Assembly: GCA_905480065.1 (NCBI GenBank)
Contig: CAJQOV010000169.1
Span: 1-23,963 of the forward strand
Direction of reading: 5' to 3'
Length of the DNA: 23,963 bases
Origin: an uncultured Gammaproteobacteria bacterium
GTDB taxonomy: Bacteria; Pseudomonadota; Gammaproteobacteria; UBA9214
Below the pieces are notes generated by a model. The model saw only the letters and a list, made by a program, of their open reading frames with translations, did no database searches and was not told the origin of the DNA. Made by a program: the position numbers and the translations under genes. Positions 17,708 through 23,963 of the stretch are shown here, piece by piece; position 1 is the first letter of the stretch; every line of letters starts with the position of its first letter.

Positions 17708-18628
17708 CTAGAGTTGCTCGAGGTCGGCAACCACGCTGTCAATGGAAACCTGTAACGCGCTGCGTTCAGCCGCGTTCAGTGGCAACTCGATAATCCTTTC
17801 GATGCCGCGACTGCCGAGCATGGCAGGTACCCCGATCGGGATCTGTCGCTGTCCGTATTCCCCGTCAAGAATGCATACGCACGGCAATACCCGCTGCAGG
17901 TTGCTGGTGATCGCATCAACCATGGTCGCAATCGCAGCGGCCGGCCCCAGGTACGCACTGCTGTTGCCGCGCAGCTCAAGTATTTCGCCGCCCCCATTCT
18001 GGGTGCGGGTATTGATGCGGGCGATGGTGTCCGGATCCAGGAACGTGGTTGCCGGGACGCCATTAATGGTGCAGTAGCGGGTCAGCGGCACCATGGTGTC
18101 GCCGTGACCGCCAATCACCATGGTCTGAATGTCCTTGATGGAAAGCCCGGTTGCCTCGGACATGAACGTGGCCATGCGTGCCGAGTCCAGCACGCCGGAC
18201 TGGCCGAATACGCGACGACGCTCCCAGCCGGTGCGTTTCCATGCATGTAATGTCAGTACGTCCACCGGGTTGGTGACCAGCAACAGCAGGCTGTCCGGGG
18301 CGTGTTCCAGCACCTCGTCGACAATGACGTCTATGACTGCGCGATTGACCTCCAGCACATCACTGCGCGACATGCCGGGCTTGCGCGGCGATCCGGCCGT
18401 GACGATGACGAGGCCGGAATCCTTCAGCAGGGCAGGATCGCTGCCGCCGGTTACCCGTGTGTCAAAGCCGTGATAGGGTGCGGATTGACGCATGTCCATG
18501 GCAGCACCGGCCGCCGCCCCTTCGCGCACATCGAGCAGTACCACTTCCTTGCACAGGTTGCGTTGCGCCAGTATCTGCGCAGTGGTTTCTCCGACGCGGC
18601 CTGCGCCGATGATGCTGATCTTGTTCAT
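17708..18628 (-). CDS. mdh: Malate dehydrogenase (LDH-like family)
   Basis: This enzyme interconverts malate and oxaloacetate with NAD. The 306-residue protein belongs to the lactate dehydrogenase-like MDH group, not the E. coli Mdh group. The Rossmann motif IIGAGRVGE spans 6-14 and D33 (LLDV) suggests NAD over NADP. The substrate loop carries R82 and R88 (SPRKPGMSRSD), as expected for malate and not lactate. N120 (VTNPVD), D148 and R151 (VLDSARMATF) and catalytic H175 (IGGHGDTMV) are intact. The start is supported by AAAGGA 7 nt before the ATG at 18628. It lies downstream of the M48 protease gene on the same strand, with its own possible promoter in the 92-bp gap. Confidence 0.93.
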   Translation of the reverse strand: MNKISIIGAGRVGETTAQILAQRNLCKEVVLLDVREGAAAGAAMDMRQSAPYHGFDTRVTGGSDPALLKDSGLVIVTAGSPRKPGMSRSDVLEVNRAVIDVIVDEVLEHAPDSLLLLVTNPVDVLTLHAWKRTGWERRRVFGQSGVLDSARMATFMSEATGLSIKDIQTMVIGGHGDTMVPLTRYCTINGVPATTFLDPDTIARINTRTQNGGGEILELRGNSSAYLGPAAAIATMVDAITSNLQRVLPCVCILDGEYGQRQIPIGVPAMLGSRGIERIIELPLNAAERSALQVSIDSVVADLEQL

Positions 18629-18686
18629 CCCGTTTTCCTTTGTGGCTGCGAGCGACTTTTGTTTTACGGCGGGCTCATCGGGCTAC

Positions 18687-18715
18687 AGTATATAGGTGTC
18701 ATGTCAGATTAAAAA
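18687..18715 (-). promoter_or_regulatory. Possible mdh promoter
   Basis: On the minus strand TATACT (18687-18692) is a good -10 element. The best 17-bp-spaced -35 is TTTTTA (18710-18715), which matches the consensus poorly. The T-run after the M48 stop codon that supplies this -35 could instead belong to a weak terminator. Confidence 0.25.
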
Positions 18716-18720
18716 ACCGC

Positions 18721-20178
18721 TCAGCGAACTATTTTCAGCCACGAGCCGGCAGCCGGCTCCCCGTCCGGATATTGTCCGTTCAGCAGGCGTAACTGCTGTT
18801 CCGGGTAATTTGCCAGCGGTGAGGACCGCGCCAGTTCCGCATAGCGGGTATTGGCCGGGGCCTTGATGATGTTCAGGTGCTCGGTGCCGGCCAGCCGCTG
18901 TTGCTCAGGCGTAAGCGCACTGAAACTGGCCGCTGACGAGAGTATGGCGGCATCATGGGGTTCCGGGCTGGTGGTGCTTTTTGCCGCACCGGCAAAGATC
19001 CACGCGCGGGTATCGCGCAGCAGTACCACGTAGCGTACGCGGCGCGTTCCCCATGGCGTCTTGCCGTCGGCCAGCGCGGTGTAACCGTCAAACCCGTTAG
19101 TCTCGAATACCTTGCCTTGCTGCAGGTTCTTCAATCGCAAGCGTTGTGTCATGAATTCCGCAGCACTGATGCGCTTGTTGCGATCCGTGACGGTCACTTG
19201 CAGCAGGCCATCCTTGTCAGGACTGGTGGCAATGATCCGCTCGGCCTGGTTATCGATATGCCAGCCCTCCGGGAAGCTCAGTGCCAGATCGAGTTTCTTG
19301 TGGTAGAAATGATGGTCGCGCACGATGCCCTCGTCTTCGCCCGGACCAAACGTCAAGCCATCCAGCGCCTGCAGAAAACTGTCGTGTCCGGTTTGTGCCG
19401 CATCCGGAACGCGCAGGTGTTCGGCGGCGCTGATGACTTCCCTGAGTCGCGTGTCGTTGTCCGGATGGGTGGAGAACAGGCCATGCCAGGCACTCGGTTC
19501 GCGGTTTTCCCGTTGCGCGACCTGCTGGTCAAACAACTCCTGGTTTTTCAGTACACGCACGACCTCGAGCATGCCTTGCGGATCGTATCCGCTCTTTGCC
19601 AGGTATTCTGCACCGAGCCGGTCGGCTTCCAGCTCATGCTCGCGGCCGTAACCGCGCACGATGGCCGTGCCGGCCAGGTTGGTGAGGGTGTCTACGCCCT
19701 GGATCCCGGTGGAAGCGGCGAGCACTGCGCCAAGCAAGCCGGTAACGGTGGCGGTGCTGTGCTGGCGCACGCTGTGTCGTGCCGTGACATGACCGATTTC
19801 GTGGCCCAGCACGGCGGCCAGTTCCGCCTCGGAATTGAGATAGGCGAGCAGTCCGCGGGTGATGTAGATGTAGCCGCCGGGCAGGGCAAAGGCGTTGACC
19901 TGGGTGCTGTCGACGACGGTGAAACGGTAGATCAGGTCGGGGCGATGGCTGTGCGCGGCCAGTTTTTCACCGACCGCTTGCACCAGGGCATTCAGCGCCG
20001 CGTCCTCGTAGGGCGGCATCTCCTTGCTGATTTCGGCGCTGTACTGCCGTCCCAGGCTGATTTCCTGTTCCTCCGACATCAGCACGAAGTCCTGCTCACC
20101 GTTCACCGGATTCGTGGCACAGCCTGCAAGCAGCAATACGGCGGCGGCCAGTAGTGCGCATTCCAGCCGGCGATTCAT
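18721..20178 (-). CDS. M48 family zinc metalloprotease, lipoprotein
   Basis: This is a predicted outer-membrane or periplasmic zinc protease, probably for envelope protein quality control. It has 485 residues. A lipoprotein signal ends in LLAGC (C20), the M48 domain covers about 35-255 with HEIGH (H126, E127, H130) and the distal ligand E184 (EADRLG), and FSTHPDNDTRL closes the catalytic domain. The C-terminal half (about 290-485) is an extra domain of unknown function with a terminal WLKIV segment. It is longer than minimal LoiP/YcaL-type M48 lipoproteins and resembles M48 proteins with such an extension. It is not BepA, because no TPR repeats are evident. Its ATG overlaps the nuclease stop (ATGA), so translation is coupled. 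Expected substrates are unknown. Confidence 0.9.
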   Translation of the reverse strand: MNRRLECALLAAAVLLLAGCATNPVNGEQDFVLMSEEQEISLGRQYSAEISKEMPPYEDAALNALVQAVGEKLAAHSHRPDLIYRFTVVDSTQVNAFALPGGYIYITRGLLAYLNSEAELAAVLGHEIGHVTARHSVRQHSTATVTGLLGAVLAASTGIQGVDTLTNLAGTAIVRGYGREHELEADRLGAEYLAKSGYDPQGMLEVVRVLKNQELFDQQVAQRENREPSAWHGLFSTHPDNDTRLREVISAAEHLRVPDAAQTGHDSFLQALDGLTFGPGEDEGIVRDHHFYHKKLDLALSFPEGWHIDNQAERIIATSPDKDGLLQVTVTDRNKRISAAEFMTQRLRLKNLQQGKVFETNGFDGYTALADGKTPWGTRRVRYVVLLRDTRAWIFAGAAKSTTSPEPHDAAILSSAASFSALTPEQQRLAGTEHLNIIKAPANTRYAELARSSPLANYPEQQLRLLNGQYPDGEPAAGSWLKIVR

Positions 20179-21005
20179 GGCGCCACCGCGCTGGTGAGCG
20201 CAACCAGTGCCGCCGGGTGTTGCACGGTCATCTGCAGGCGCTGTCCGGCCGGCCTGAGCCAGCCGCGCACCTCGATTTCCCTGTCGCGCAGCGATTCCAG
20301 TGCAGCATCGGGAAAATAGCTCCGGTTGCGGTTATCGATGCGCAGGGTAAGCAGTCCCGCCAGATCGATCCAGGTGCTGCGCCGGGTTTGGCGAACTGCA
20401 GTTACGCGTCCGCGCACGATGCGAAAGCCGCGACTGTCTTTGGGGAGTGCAGTGCTGTCCGTGGCCTGGTAGTGATCCAGTCGCCACAGCCCGGTACGTG
20501 CGCTGCGCGCGTCGTCTTCCCGTTGCTGGTAACACGACATGCCCCAGGTATTGGGCGGCACGACCAGCGTCGTTGCCAGGCCCTTTTGCAACAACTGGAC
20601 GGCTACGTTATCACCGTTTTCGAGGAACACGTGCGCCAGCAGCCGACCATAATGATCGTGCTGTTCAGTGCCATATTGCAGCAGTACGCTGTGGCCGCCT
20701 GCAGCGAGGATCTGTTGCAGGGTATCGCGCGCCGCGCTGGCAAGGGCTTCATTGGCTGCGCCAGCATGGCCGAGTTCCGGGGTGTTGATGCCAATCAGTC
20801 GAACCCGGCGCCCATCCTGCAGCTTGACGGTATCGCCATCGAACACGTAGACCACGCGGGCCCGCTCGTCCACGTGTGCATAGCTGCACAGCGTGCTGGT
20901 GGCAGCCAGTGTCGGCGCGGGCAGCAATGCTGCGCACAGCAGCAGCAGAAATAAAAAAGGGGCGACCAAATCGGACGCCCCCTTGAGCCGTATGCCACCA
21001 GGCAT
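20175..21005 (-). CDS. Secreted thermonuclease-like protein (SNase fold)
   Basis: This is a predicted exported nuclease of the staphylococcal nuclease family. From the chosen ATG (21005) it has 276 residues. The signal peptide at 1-35 has basic residues R6 and K8, a Leu-rich core and cleavage after an Ala-rich site (PTLAA). The SNase domain spans about 45-190, with FDGDTVKL (55-62), RVRLIGINTPE (67-77) and DHYGRLLAHVF (117-127). R69, E77 and R121 match the catalytic Arg-Glu-Arg triad. An OB-like tail follows (about 200-276). Placement next to rpmE is familiar from Pseudomonas as I recall it. The start has no Shine-Dalgarno, lies 11 bp after the rpmE stop, and the rpmE terminator hairpin lies inside the signal-peptide codons. 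The longer frame to 21170 is rejected because it overlaps rpmE. Confidence 0.85.
   Translation of the reverse strand: MPGGIRLKGASDLVAPFLFLLLLCAALLPAPTLAATSTLCSYAHVDERARVVYVFDGDTVKLQDGRRVRLIGINTPELGHAGAANEALASAARDTLQQILAAGGHSVLLQYGTEQHDHYGRLLAHVFLENGDNVAVQLLQKGLATTLVVPPNTWGMSCYQQREDDARSARTGLWRLDHYQATDSTALPKDSRGFRIVRGRVTAVRQTRRSTWIDLAGLLTLRIDNRNRSYFPDAALESLRDREIEVRGWLRPAGQRLQMTVQHPAALVALTSAVAP
20951..20982 (-). terminator. Intrinsic terminator after rpmE, inside the nuclease signal-peptide codons
   Basis: On the minus strand GGGGCG and CGCCCC (20976-20981 and 20959-20964) form a stem that continues inward with CC/GG past one T-T mismatch around a GATTT loop. TTTTTTAT follows at once. It is a strong Rho-independent terminator by appearance, 35 nt after the rpmE stop. 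The same bases encode residues about 8-19 of the nuclease precursor. Confidence 0.8.
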
Positions 21006-21016
21006 TTGCAGTGCGA

Positions 21017-21220
21017 TCAGTTGTTTCCGTAGCGCTGGCGGAACTTGTCCACGCGCCCGCCGGTGTCGACCATCTTCTGCTTGCCGGTATAGAACGGATG
21101 GCACTTGGAGCAAACTTCGATGTTGAGTTCGGCGCCGGAGGTGGAGCGAGTTTCGAAGATTTCTCCGCAACTGCAGGTAACCTTGACGGCGGTATAGCTC
21201 GGATGTGTGTCTGCTTTCAT
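21017..21220 (-). CDS. rpmE: 50S ribosomal protein L31 (bL31, zinc type)
   Basis: This small protein of the large ribosomal subunit bridges towards the small subunit. It has 67 residues from the ATG at 21220, supported by GAGG 5 nt upstream and by the family N-terminus MKADTHPSY. C16, C18, C37 and C40 form the zinc site, so this is the zinc-containing form and not the zinc-free YkgM/RpmE2 form made under zinc starvation. The longer open frame to 21313 is not coding, since it begins at the TTG of the predicted -35 box. Expression is probably from 21285-21313 and ends at the terminator at 20951-20982. Confidence 0.97.
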   Translation of the reverse strand: MKADTHPSYTAVKVTCSCGEIFETRSTSGAELNIEVCSKCHPFYTGKQKMVDTGGRVDKFRQRYGNN

Positions 21221-21284
21221 GACTGCCTCGATAATGACTTCGTGCCCGGCCGGCATGGTTGCCAAAGCCGTGAAAAGGCTGGGG

Positions 21285-21313
21285 ATAGTACGCGATTCGT
21301 TGTCGCGCAGCAA
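21285..21313 (-). promoter_or_regulatory. Putative rpmE promoter and leader
   Basis: TTGCTG (21308-21313) and TACTAT (21285-21290) lie 17 bp apart on the minus strand, giving a start near 21278 and a leader of about 58 nt. The leader contains small stems AGCC/GGCT and GGCA/TGCC (21252-21263). L31 genes are known to carry autoregulatory leaders in some bacteria, so the leader may bind L31. That role is inference only. Confidence 0.45.
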
Positions 21314-21362
21314 GCTGCCCGGGTGGCTGCAGGCGGCGCTGGCGGCTAACCGGTTGTCGCTG

Positions 21363-21707
21363 TTATCGACGAAAATCGAGGATTTTCGCAGATATAGCTG
21401 GCGGTTTTTCGCTAGAGCCCGGATTTTCCCCGCCTTGCAGGGAGGCCAGCAGGCCCCGGGGCCCGGTCACGTTGTCCCAGAGCAGCTGCTGCATGCGGAT
21501 ACTGGCCGCCAGCGGGGTCGCCGCGGTTTCACGAATCCGGTCCAGTTTCCACTGCAGGCAACGCAGGCGCTGTTGCAGTCGTTCCGGGGCCTCGAGAATC
21601 GCCTGTTCCAGCACATGAAGGCGTTGTTGTTCAAAGGCCTGCGGATCTTCCCGGGCAAGGCTGGCCCAGCCGTCAAACGCGAGCCGGGGGTGGTGGGTAG
21701 TTGCCAT
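21363..21707 (-). CDS. DUF3135 family protein
   Basis: This 114-residue cytoplasmic protein of unknown function matches the DUF3135 pattern: FDGWASLAREDPQAFEQQR (about 11-29), a helix with LEAPERLQQRLRCLQWKLD (38-56), then AASIRMQQLLW. It appears all-helical for about 85 residues with a disordered tail (GGENPGSSEKPP). It has no signal peptide or membrane segment and no catalytic motif. The ATG at 21707 has an excellent AAGGAGG site 5 nt upstream, among the best in the window. It lies alone between the AAA ATPase gene and the rpmE promoter on the same strand. Confidence 0.75.
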   Translation of the reverse strand: MATTHHPRLAFDGWASLAREDPQAFEQQRLHVLEQAILEAPERLQQRLRCLQWKLDRIRETAATPLAASIRMQQLLWDNVTGPRGLLASLQGGENPGSSEKPPAISAKILDFRR

Positions 21708-21803
21708 CGCATCCTCCTTGGCGACCGTCCGGTCATTGTTATTCGCATGGAGTGAATTGATGCTAGCACGACTGTGCGGATAATTCGCCGGTAACTTGGC
21801 GAA

Positions 21804-21822
21804 CTAATAATTTAATAATTAG
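21804..21822. repeat. AT-rich quasi-palindrome
   Basis: A 19-bp stretch of A and T bounded by C and G (CTAAT ... ATTAG) is palindromic except at one base pair. It is the most AT-rich spot in this otherwise GC-rich stretch. It lies 26 bp from the 12-bp repeat array and may be an AT-rich opening element, a regulator site or an UP-type element. Confidence 0.45.
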
Positions 21823-21827
21823 AACAA

Positions 21828-21842
21828 CAGGATATCATCCTG
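21828..21842 (-). terminator. Weak hairpin after the AAA ATPase gene
   Basis: CAGGAT and ATCCTG form a 6-bp stem with a 3-nt loop. On the minus strand it is followed by TTGTTCTAATTATT, a partly T-rich run. It could be a weak terminator for the ATPase transcript, about 75 nt past its stop codon. Confidence 0.35.
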
Positions 21843-21848
21843 GCGCCG

Positions 21849-21881
21849 GTGGATAAGTCAGTGGATAAGTCAGTGGATAAG
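21849..21881 (-). repeat. 12-bp tandem repeat with DnaA-box-like units
   Basis: Three units in tandem at a 12-bp period (the third partial) read on the minus strand as TTATCCAC followed by T, T and C. Each matches 8 of 9 bases of the DnaA box TTATCCACA, all in the same direction. A fourth near match, TTATCCGCA, lies at 21775-21783. The array lies in the gap after the AAA ATPase gene, beside an AT-rich quasi-palindrome. DnaA binding is not shown. Confidence 0.6.
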
Positions 21882-21914
21882 GCGGTGATAGCCTGTGTGC
21901 TGAGTGGGGGTGGG

Positions 21915-23387
21915 TTAATTCGCCGGGACCGTGCGCGTTTGCGCCCAGTGGCGCAGCGCCGCGATTTTTTCCGCCATGACCCTGGACAGGGGCCGGGTGC
22001 GGGTGATTTCGTCGCGGATATGGGCGGTGCTCAAAACCGCCTGTTGTTCGCGCGCGAGGTAGGTAGCCGCCACGATGGCCTGTTCCAGTTCGGCACCGGA
22101 AAAGCCCTCGGTCAGGCGGGCCAGTTCCGGCAGGTCGAAATCCATCGGTTTGTGCTCACGCTTGCGCAGGTGGATGGCGAGAATCTCGGCGCGCGTGGCG
22201 GCATCCGGCAAATCCACGAAAAAGATTTCATCCAGCCGTCCCTTGCGGATCAGCTCCGGTGGCAGGTCCTCGATGGCGTTGGCGGTGGCGACAATAAACA
22301 CCGGTGCCTCGCGTTCCGCCATCCAGGTCAGCAGGTTGCCGAGGATGCGCCGTGAAGTACCGTTGTCGTTATCACCCGAGGCAATCGCCTTCTCGATCTC
22401 GTCGATCCACAGCACACAGGGCGCCATCGCGCCGGCGGCCTGCAATGCCTCGCGCAGGTTGCGCTCGGTTTCACCGAAGAACTTGTTGTACAGGGTGCCG
22501 AAGTCCAGTCTCAGCAAGGGCAGCGACCACAGCCCGGCCACGGCCTTGGCGGCGAGACTCTTGCCGCCGCCCTGCACTCCGACCAGCAGGATGCCGCGCG
22601 GCAGGTCGCGCGGGTTGGTGGGATTGATGAACGCATCACGTCGCCGCTCGATCCAGCGCTTGAGGTTGCGCAGGCCGCCGACCTCGGCAAAGTCGGTGGT
22701 GTCGAATTCGCAGGAAATCGCGCCATTCGCTTCCAGCATGCGGTAACGCGCGCGTGTTACCCGGTCCAGGTCGTCGGCGCGAATGGCGCCGTCATCGAAA
22801 ATGATGCTGCGAATGACGCGTCGCGCGTCACTCGCGGTCAGGCCGCGTAACTGGCCGGTCACCAGGTCCAGTGTCTTGCGATCGGTTTTCACCTGTGCAC
22901 CCGGGTTGGCGCTGGCCCAGTGGGATGCCTCCTCGCGAATCATGGCTTCGAGCTGGGCGCGATCCGGCATGGACAGGGAAAACGCGGCGCCGAGAAAGGC
23001 GATCTCCGGCGGCAGTTTCAGTGCGTGGCTGACGAACACCAGCGTGTGGCCGAGGCTGTGATAATCGAGCGCGATCTCCTTCAGCAGGCGAATGTTGTAG
23101 GCGTCTTCCAGATAAGGATGAAAATCCATCAGCAGGTAAATGGTGGGAGATGGTGTGGCCTTGATCTGGCCGAGCGCCTGCTGCGGGTCGCTGGCGTGGC
23201 GCTGCGGCGCGAGGTCCAGGTCGATACGCTGCAGGCCGGTGGTGGCCGACCACGCCATTACCGGCATGGCCATGCGCAGCGCCAGGCTGGCAAACAGCTG
23301 TTTTACCGGCAGCTCGTCGCGCGTCTCGATCGTGAGGATGGGCACGCGCGAGCGCAGCAGCAGTTCCAGGTCGTGCAGGTCGTTCAT
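21915..23387 (-). CDS. Ycf46-like AAA+ ATPase
   Basis: This 490-residue protein matches the Ycf46-type AAA ATPases of cyanobacteria, plastids and many proteobacteria, whose biochemical role is poorly known. The N-terminal half (1-225) resembles a degenerate P-loop domain (YLLMDFHPYL, TLVFVSH) that lacks Walker A. The C-terminal half is an active AAA module: Walker A GVQGGGKS (270-277), Walker B VLWIDE (325-330), sensor 1 ATAN (367-370), arginine finger region RKGRLDE (381-387) and sensor 2 region FSGAELEQAI. It has no membrane segment or signal. The start at 23387 has no good ribosome site but fits the family N-terminus. The neighbours upstream are an Rof homologue and a CPXCG protein. Confidence 0.88.
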   Translation of the reverse strand: MNDLHDLELLLRSRVPILTIETRDELPVKQLFASLALRMAMPVMAWSATTGLQRIDLDLAPQRHASDPQQALGQIKATPSPTIYLLMDFHPYLEDAYNIRLLKEIALDYHSLGHTLVFVSHALKLPPEIAFLGAAFSLSMPDRAQLEAMIREEASHWASANPGAQVKTDRKTLDLVTGQLRGLTASDARRVIRSIIFDDGAIRADDLDRVTRARYRMLEANGAISCEFDTTDFAEVGGLRNLKRWIERRRDAFINPTNPRDLPRGILLVGVQGGGKSLAAKAVAGLWSLPLLRLDFGTLYNKFFGETERNLREALQAAGAMAPCVLWIDEIEKAIASGDNDNGTSRRILGNLLTWMAEREAPVFIVATANAIEDLPPELIRKGRLDEIFFVDLPDAATRAEILAIHLRKREHKPMDFDLPELARLTEGFSGAELEQAIVAATYLAREQQAVLSTAHIRDEITRTRPLSRVMAEKIAALRHWAQTRTVPAN

Positions 23388-23458
23388 GATGGTACCGGGT
23401 ATTCTATATATACGGGCTTATCGTCCAGGTACGTCGATCCGTTAGCCCGGCCATGACA

Positions 23459-23695
23459 TTACAGCAGTTCATGCTGCCGGATGCGGTCCAGCCGTATCTC
23501 GTATTGCTGCCGGCCTTCCCGTACCACCAGGAACTCCTCGTGCTGGCGGGTCTGCAGGTCGATGGCGGTGACGATGCTGATGTGGGTTGCCCCATCCGCA
23601 TCTCGCCAGTGCAGGCGCAGCGGTGAGCGGCGCAGGATGGCCAGCTCGAATTCACTGTGCAGTCTGCAGTCGACCGTGATGTAGTCACTCGTCAT
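23459..23695 (-). CDS. rof: Rho-binding antiterminator, Rof (YaeO) family
   Basis: Rof binds the Rho transcription terminator and inhibits it, relieving Rho-dependent termination. This 78-residue protein shows the family features: an N-terminal Y-ITVDCRLHSEFELA stretch, an Sm-like beta core with GATHISIVTAIDLQTR, then EEFLVVREG and the ending YEIRLDRI. The E. coli protein has a closely similar pattern (EYLVVE, ELRLDKI). The ATG at 23695 lies inside the end of the CPXCG gene (11-bp overlap), which suggests translational coupling. There is no clear Shine-Dalgarno. The assignment rests on my motif recognition. Confidence 0.75.
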   Translation of the reverse strand: MTSDYITVDCRLHSEFELAILRRSPLRLHWRDADGATHISIVTAIDLQTRQHEEFLVVREGRQQYEIRLDRIRQHELL

Positions 23696-23867
23696 TGCGG
23701 CGTACGGTCAGCGACACGGTTTCTCCATCCAGTCCCACCTCGACGTGAATTTCAATCGGCTGACAACAGACCTGGCAGTCCTCGATGTAGTCCTGGTCGC
23801 CGTCTTCCGCTTCCACCACCGTAGTAAAGCTCTCGCCGCAGTAGGGGCAGTCAATGGGTGTGAGCAT
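23685..23867 (-). CDS. CPXCG motif-containing cysteine-rich protein
   Basis: This 60-residue protein has a predicted zinc ribbon: CPYC (C7, C10) and CQVCC (C31, C34, C35), followed by a basic beta segment ending VRRNDE. It belongs to the small CPXCG family of unknown function. I chose the ATG at 23867 because it puts the CPYCGE motif at the usual distance from the start and overlaps the hemW stop by only 17 nt. A longer frame to 23894 would overlap hemW by 44 nt. It overlaps rof at its 3' end. Confidence 0.85.
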   Translation of the reverse strand: MLTPIDCPYCGESFTTVVEAEDGDQDYIEDCQVCCQPIEIHVEVGLDGETVSLTVRRNDE

Positions 23868-23963
23868 CGGGCATCCAGTATTGCAGTAGTTCATTCAGGT
23901 AGCGCTGGCCACGCTGCGTTGCCTGCACCGTGTCTGCCATATGCAGGAGCAGGCCGGCGTCTA
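23851..23963 (-). CDS. hemW: HemW-like radical SAM heme chaperone, C-terminal fragment
   Basis: Only the last 36 residues are in the window, and the gene is cut by the window edge. They read DAGLLLHMADTVQATQRGQ followed by RYLNELLQYWMPDAHTH and a TGA. This pattern (short beta hairpin, then T-x-x-G-x-x-(F/Y)-LN-x-LL) matches the C-terminal HemN_C domain of HemW, a heme-binding radical SAM protein formerly annotated as coproporphyrinogen oxidase-like. The open frame is continuous to the edge. Function is inferred from this tail only. Confidence 0.7.
   Translation of the reverse strand, partial: DAGLLLHMADTVQATQRGQRYLNELLQYWMPDAHTH

Noticed and set aside
18955..20154. 399-codon plus-strand open frame opposite the M48 protease gene
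   Set aside because: It is entirely antisense to a gene with clear catalytic motifs and has no recognisable domain or ribosome site.
21006..21170. Longer nuclease N-terminus extending into rpmE
   Set aside because: It would overlap most of rpmE and would bury the signal peptide inside the protein.
21221..21313. Longer L31 N-terminus
   Set aside because: The family begins at MKADTHPSY with a GAGG site just upstream, and the extra region contains the promoter.
21849..21881. Chromosomal replication origin
   Set aside because: The DnaA-box-like cluster is small, the matches are 8 of 9, and no origin-linked genes are present. It is reported only as a possible DnaA-binding site.

Overview
The window reads as chromosomal core DNA of a GC-rich gammaproteobacterium. 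The strongest evidence is the gene order ponA <-> pilMNOPQ-aroK-aroB ... gltB-gltD, with nuclease and rpmE on the far side of ponA. This resembles the layout I recall from Pseudomonas. Protein details (Azospirillum-type GltBD, a lactate-dehydrogenase-like malate dehydrogenase, an Rof homologue, DUF3135 and a CPXCG protein) point towards a purple-sulfur or thiotrophic type lineage (Chromatiales or relatives). I cannot fix the genus. There is no phage, IS element, CRISPR array, tRNA or rRNA.

Layout. (1) 1-383 has no convincing gene and holds short inverted repeats and a 37-bp tandem repeat. (2) 384-6478, minus strand: gltB-gltD, the two glutamate synthase subunits, with a good sigma70 promoter at 6633-6661 and a leader of about 150 nt. 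(3) 6722-8283, minus: a small WGR-domain protein and a dNTPase-like HD protein (dgt), separated by facing arrays of a 7-bp repeat. (4) 8289-14890, minus: pilMNOPQ (type IV pilus alignment complex and secretin) followed by aroK and aroB (shikimate pathway), driven by a near-consensus promoter at 14940-14968. (5) 15122-17602, plus: ponA, the bifunctional cell-wall synthase PBP1A, divergent from pilM and the only plus-strand gene. (6) 17708-21707, minus: mdh, a lipoprotein M48 metalloprotease, a secreted thermonuclease-like protein, rpmE and a DUF3135 protein. (7) 21915-23963, minus: a Ycf46-like AAA ATPase, an Rof-like Rho-binding protein, a CPXCG zinc-ribbon protein and the C-terminal end of hemW, cut by the window edge.

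How the genes work together: the cluster combines envelope assembly (PilMNOPQ, PBP1A), aromatic and glutamate biosynthesis (AroKB, GltBD), nucleotide and central metabolism (Dgt, Mdh), and envelope or translation housekeeping (M48 protease, nuclease, L31).

I did not find a clear new multi-gene system. The most interesting signals are regulatory or structural. Two terminator-like hairpins with T-tracts lie inside the start regions of downstream genes (aroK; the nuclease signal peptide after rpmE). Facing heptamer arrays include the dgt stop codon. A 12-bp tandem array of DnaA-box-like sequences lies beside an AT-rich quasi-palindrome. Several starts were moved from the longest reading frame, on ribosome-binding sites, promoters, neighbouring stops or family conservation (gltB, pilQ, pilM, nuclease, rpmE, CPXCG protein).
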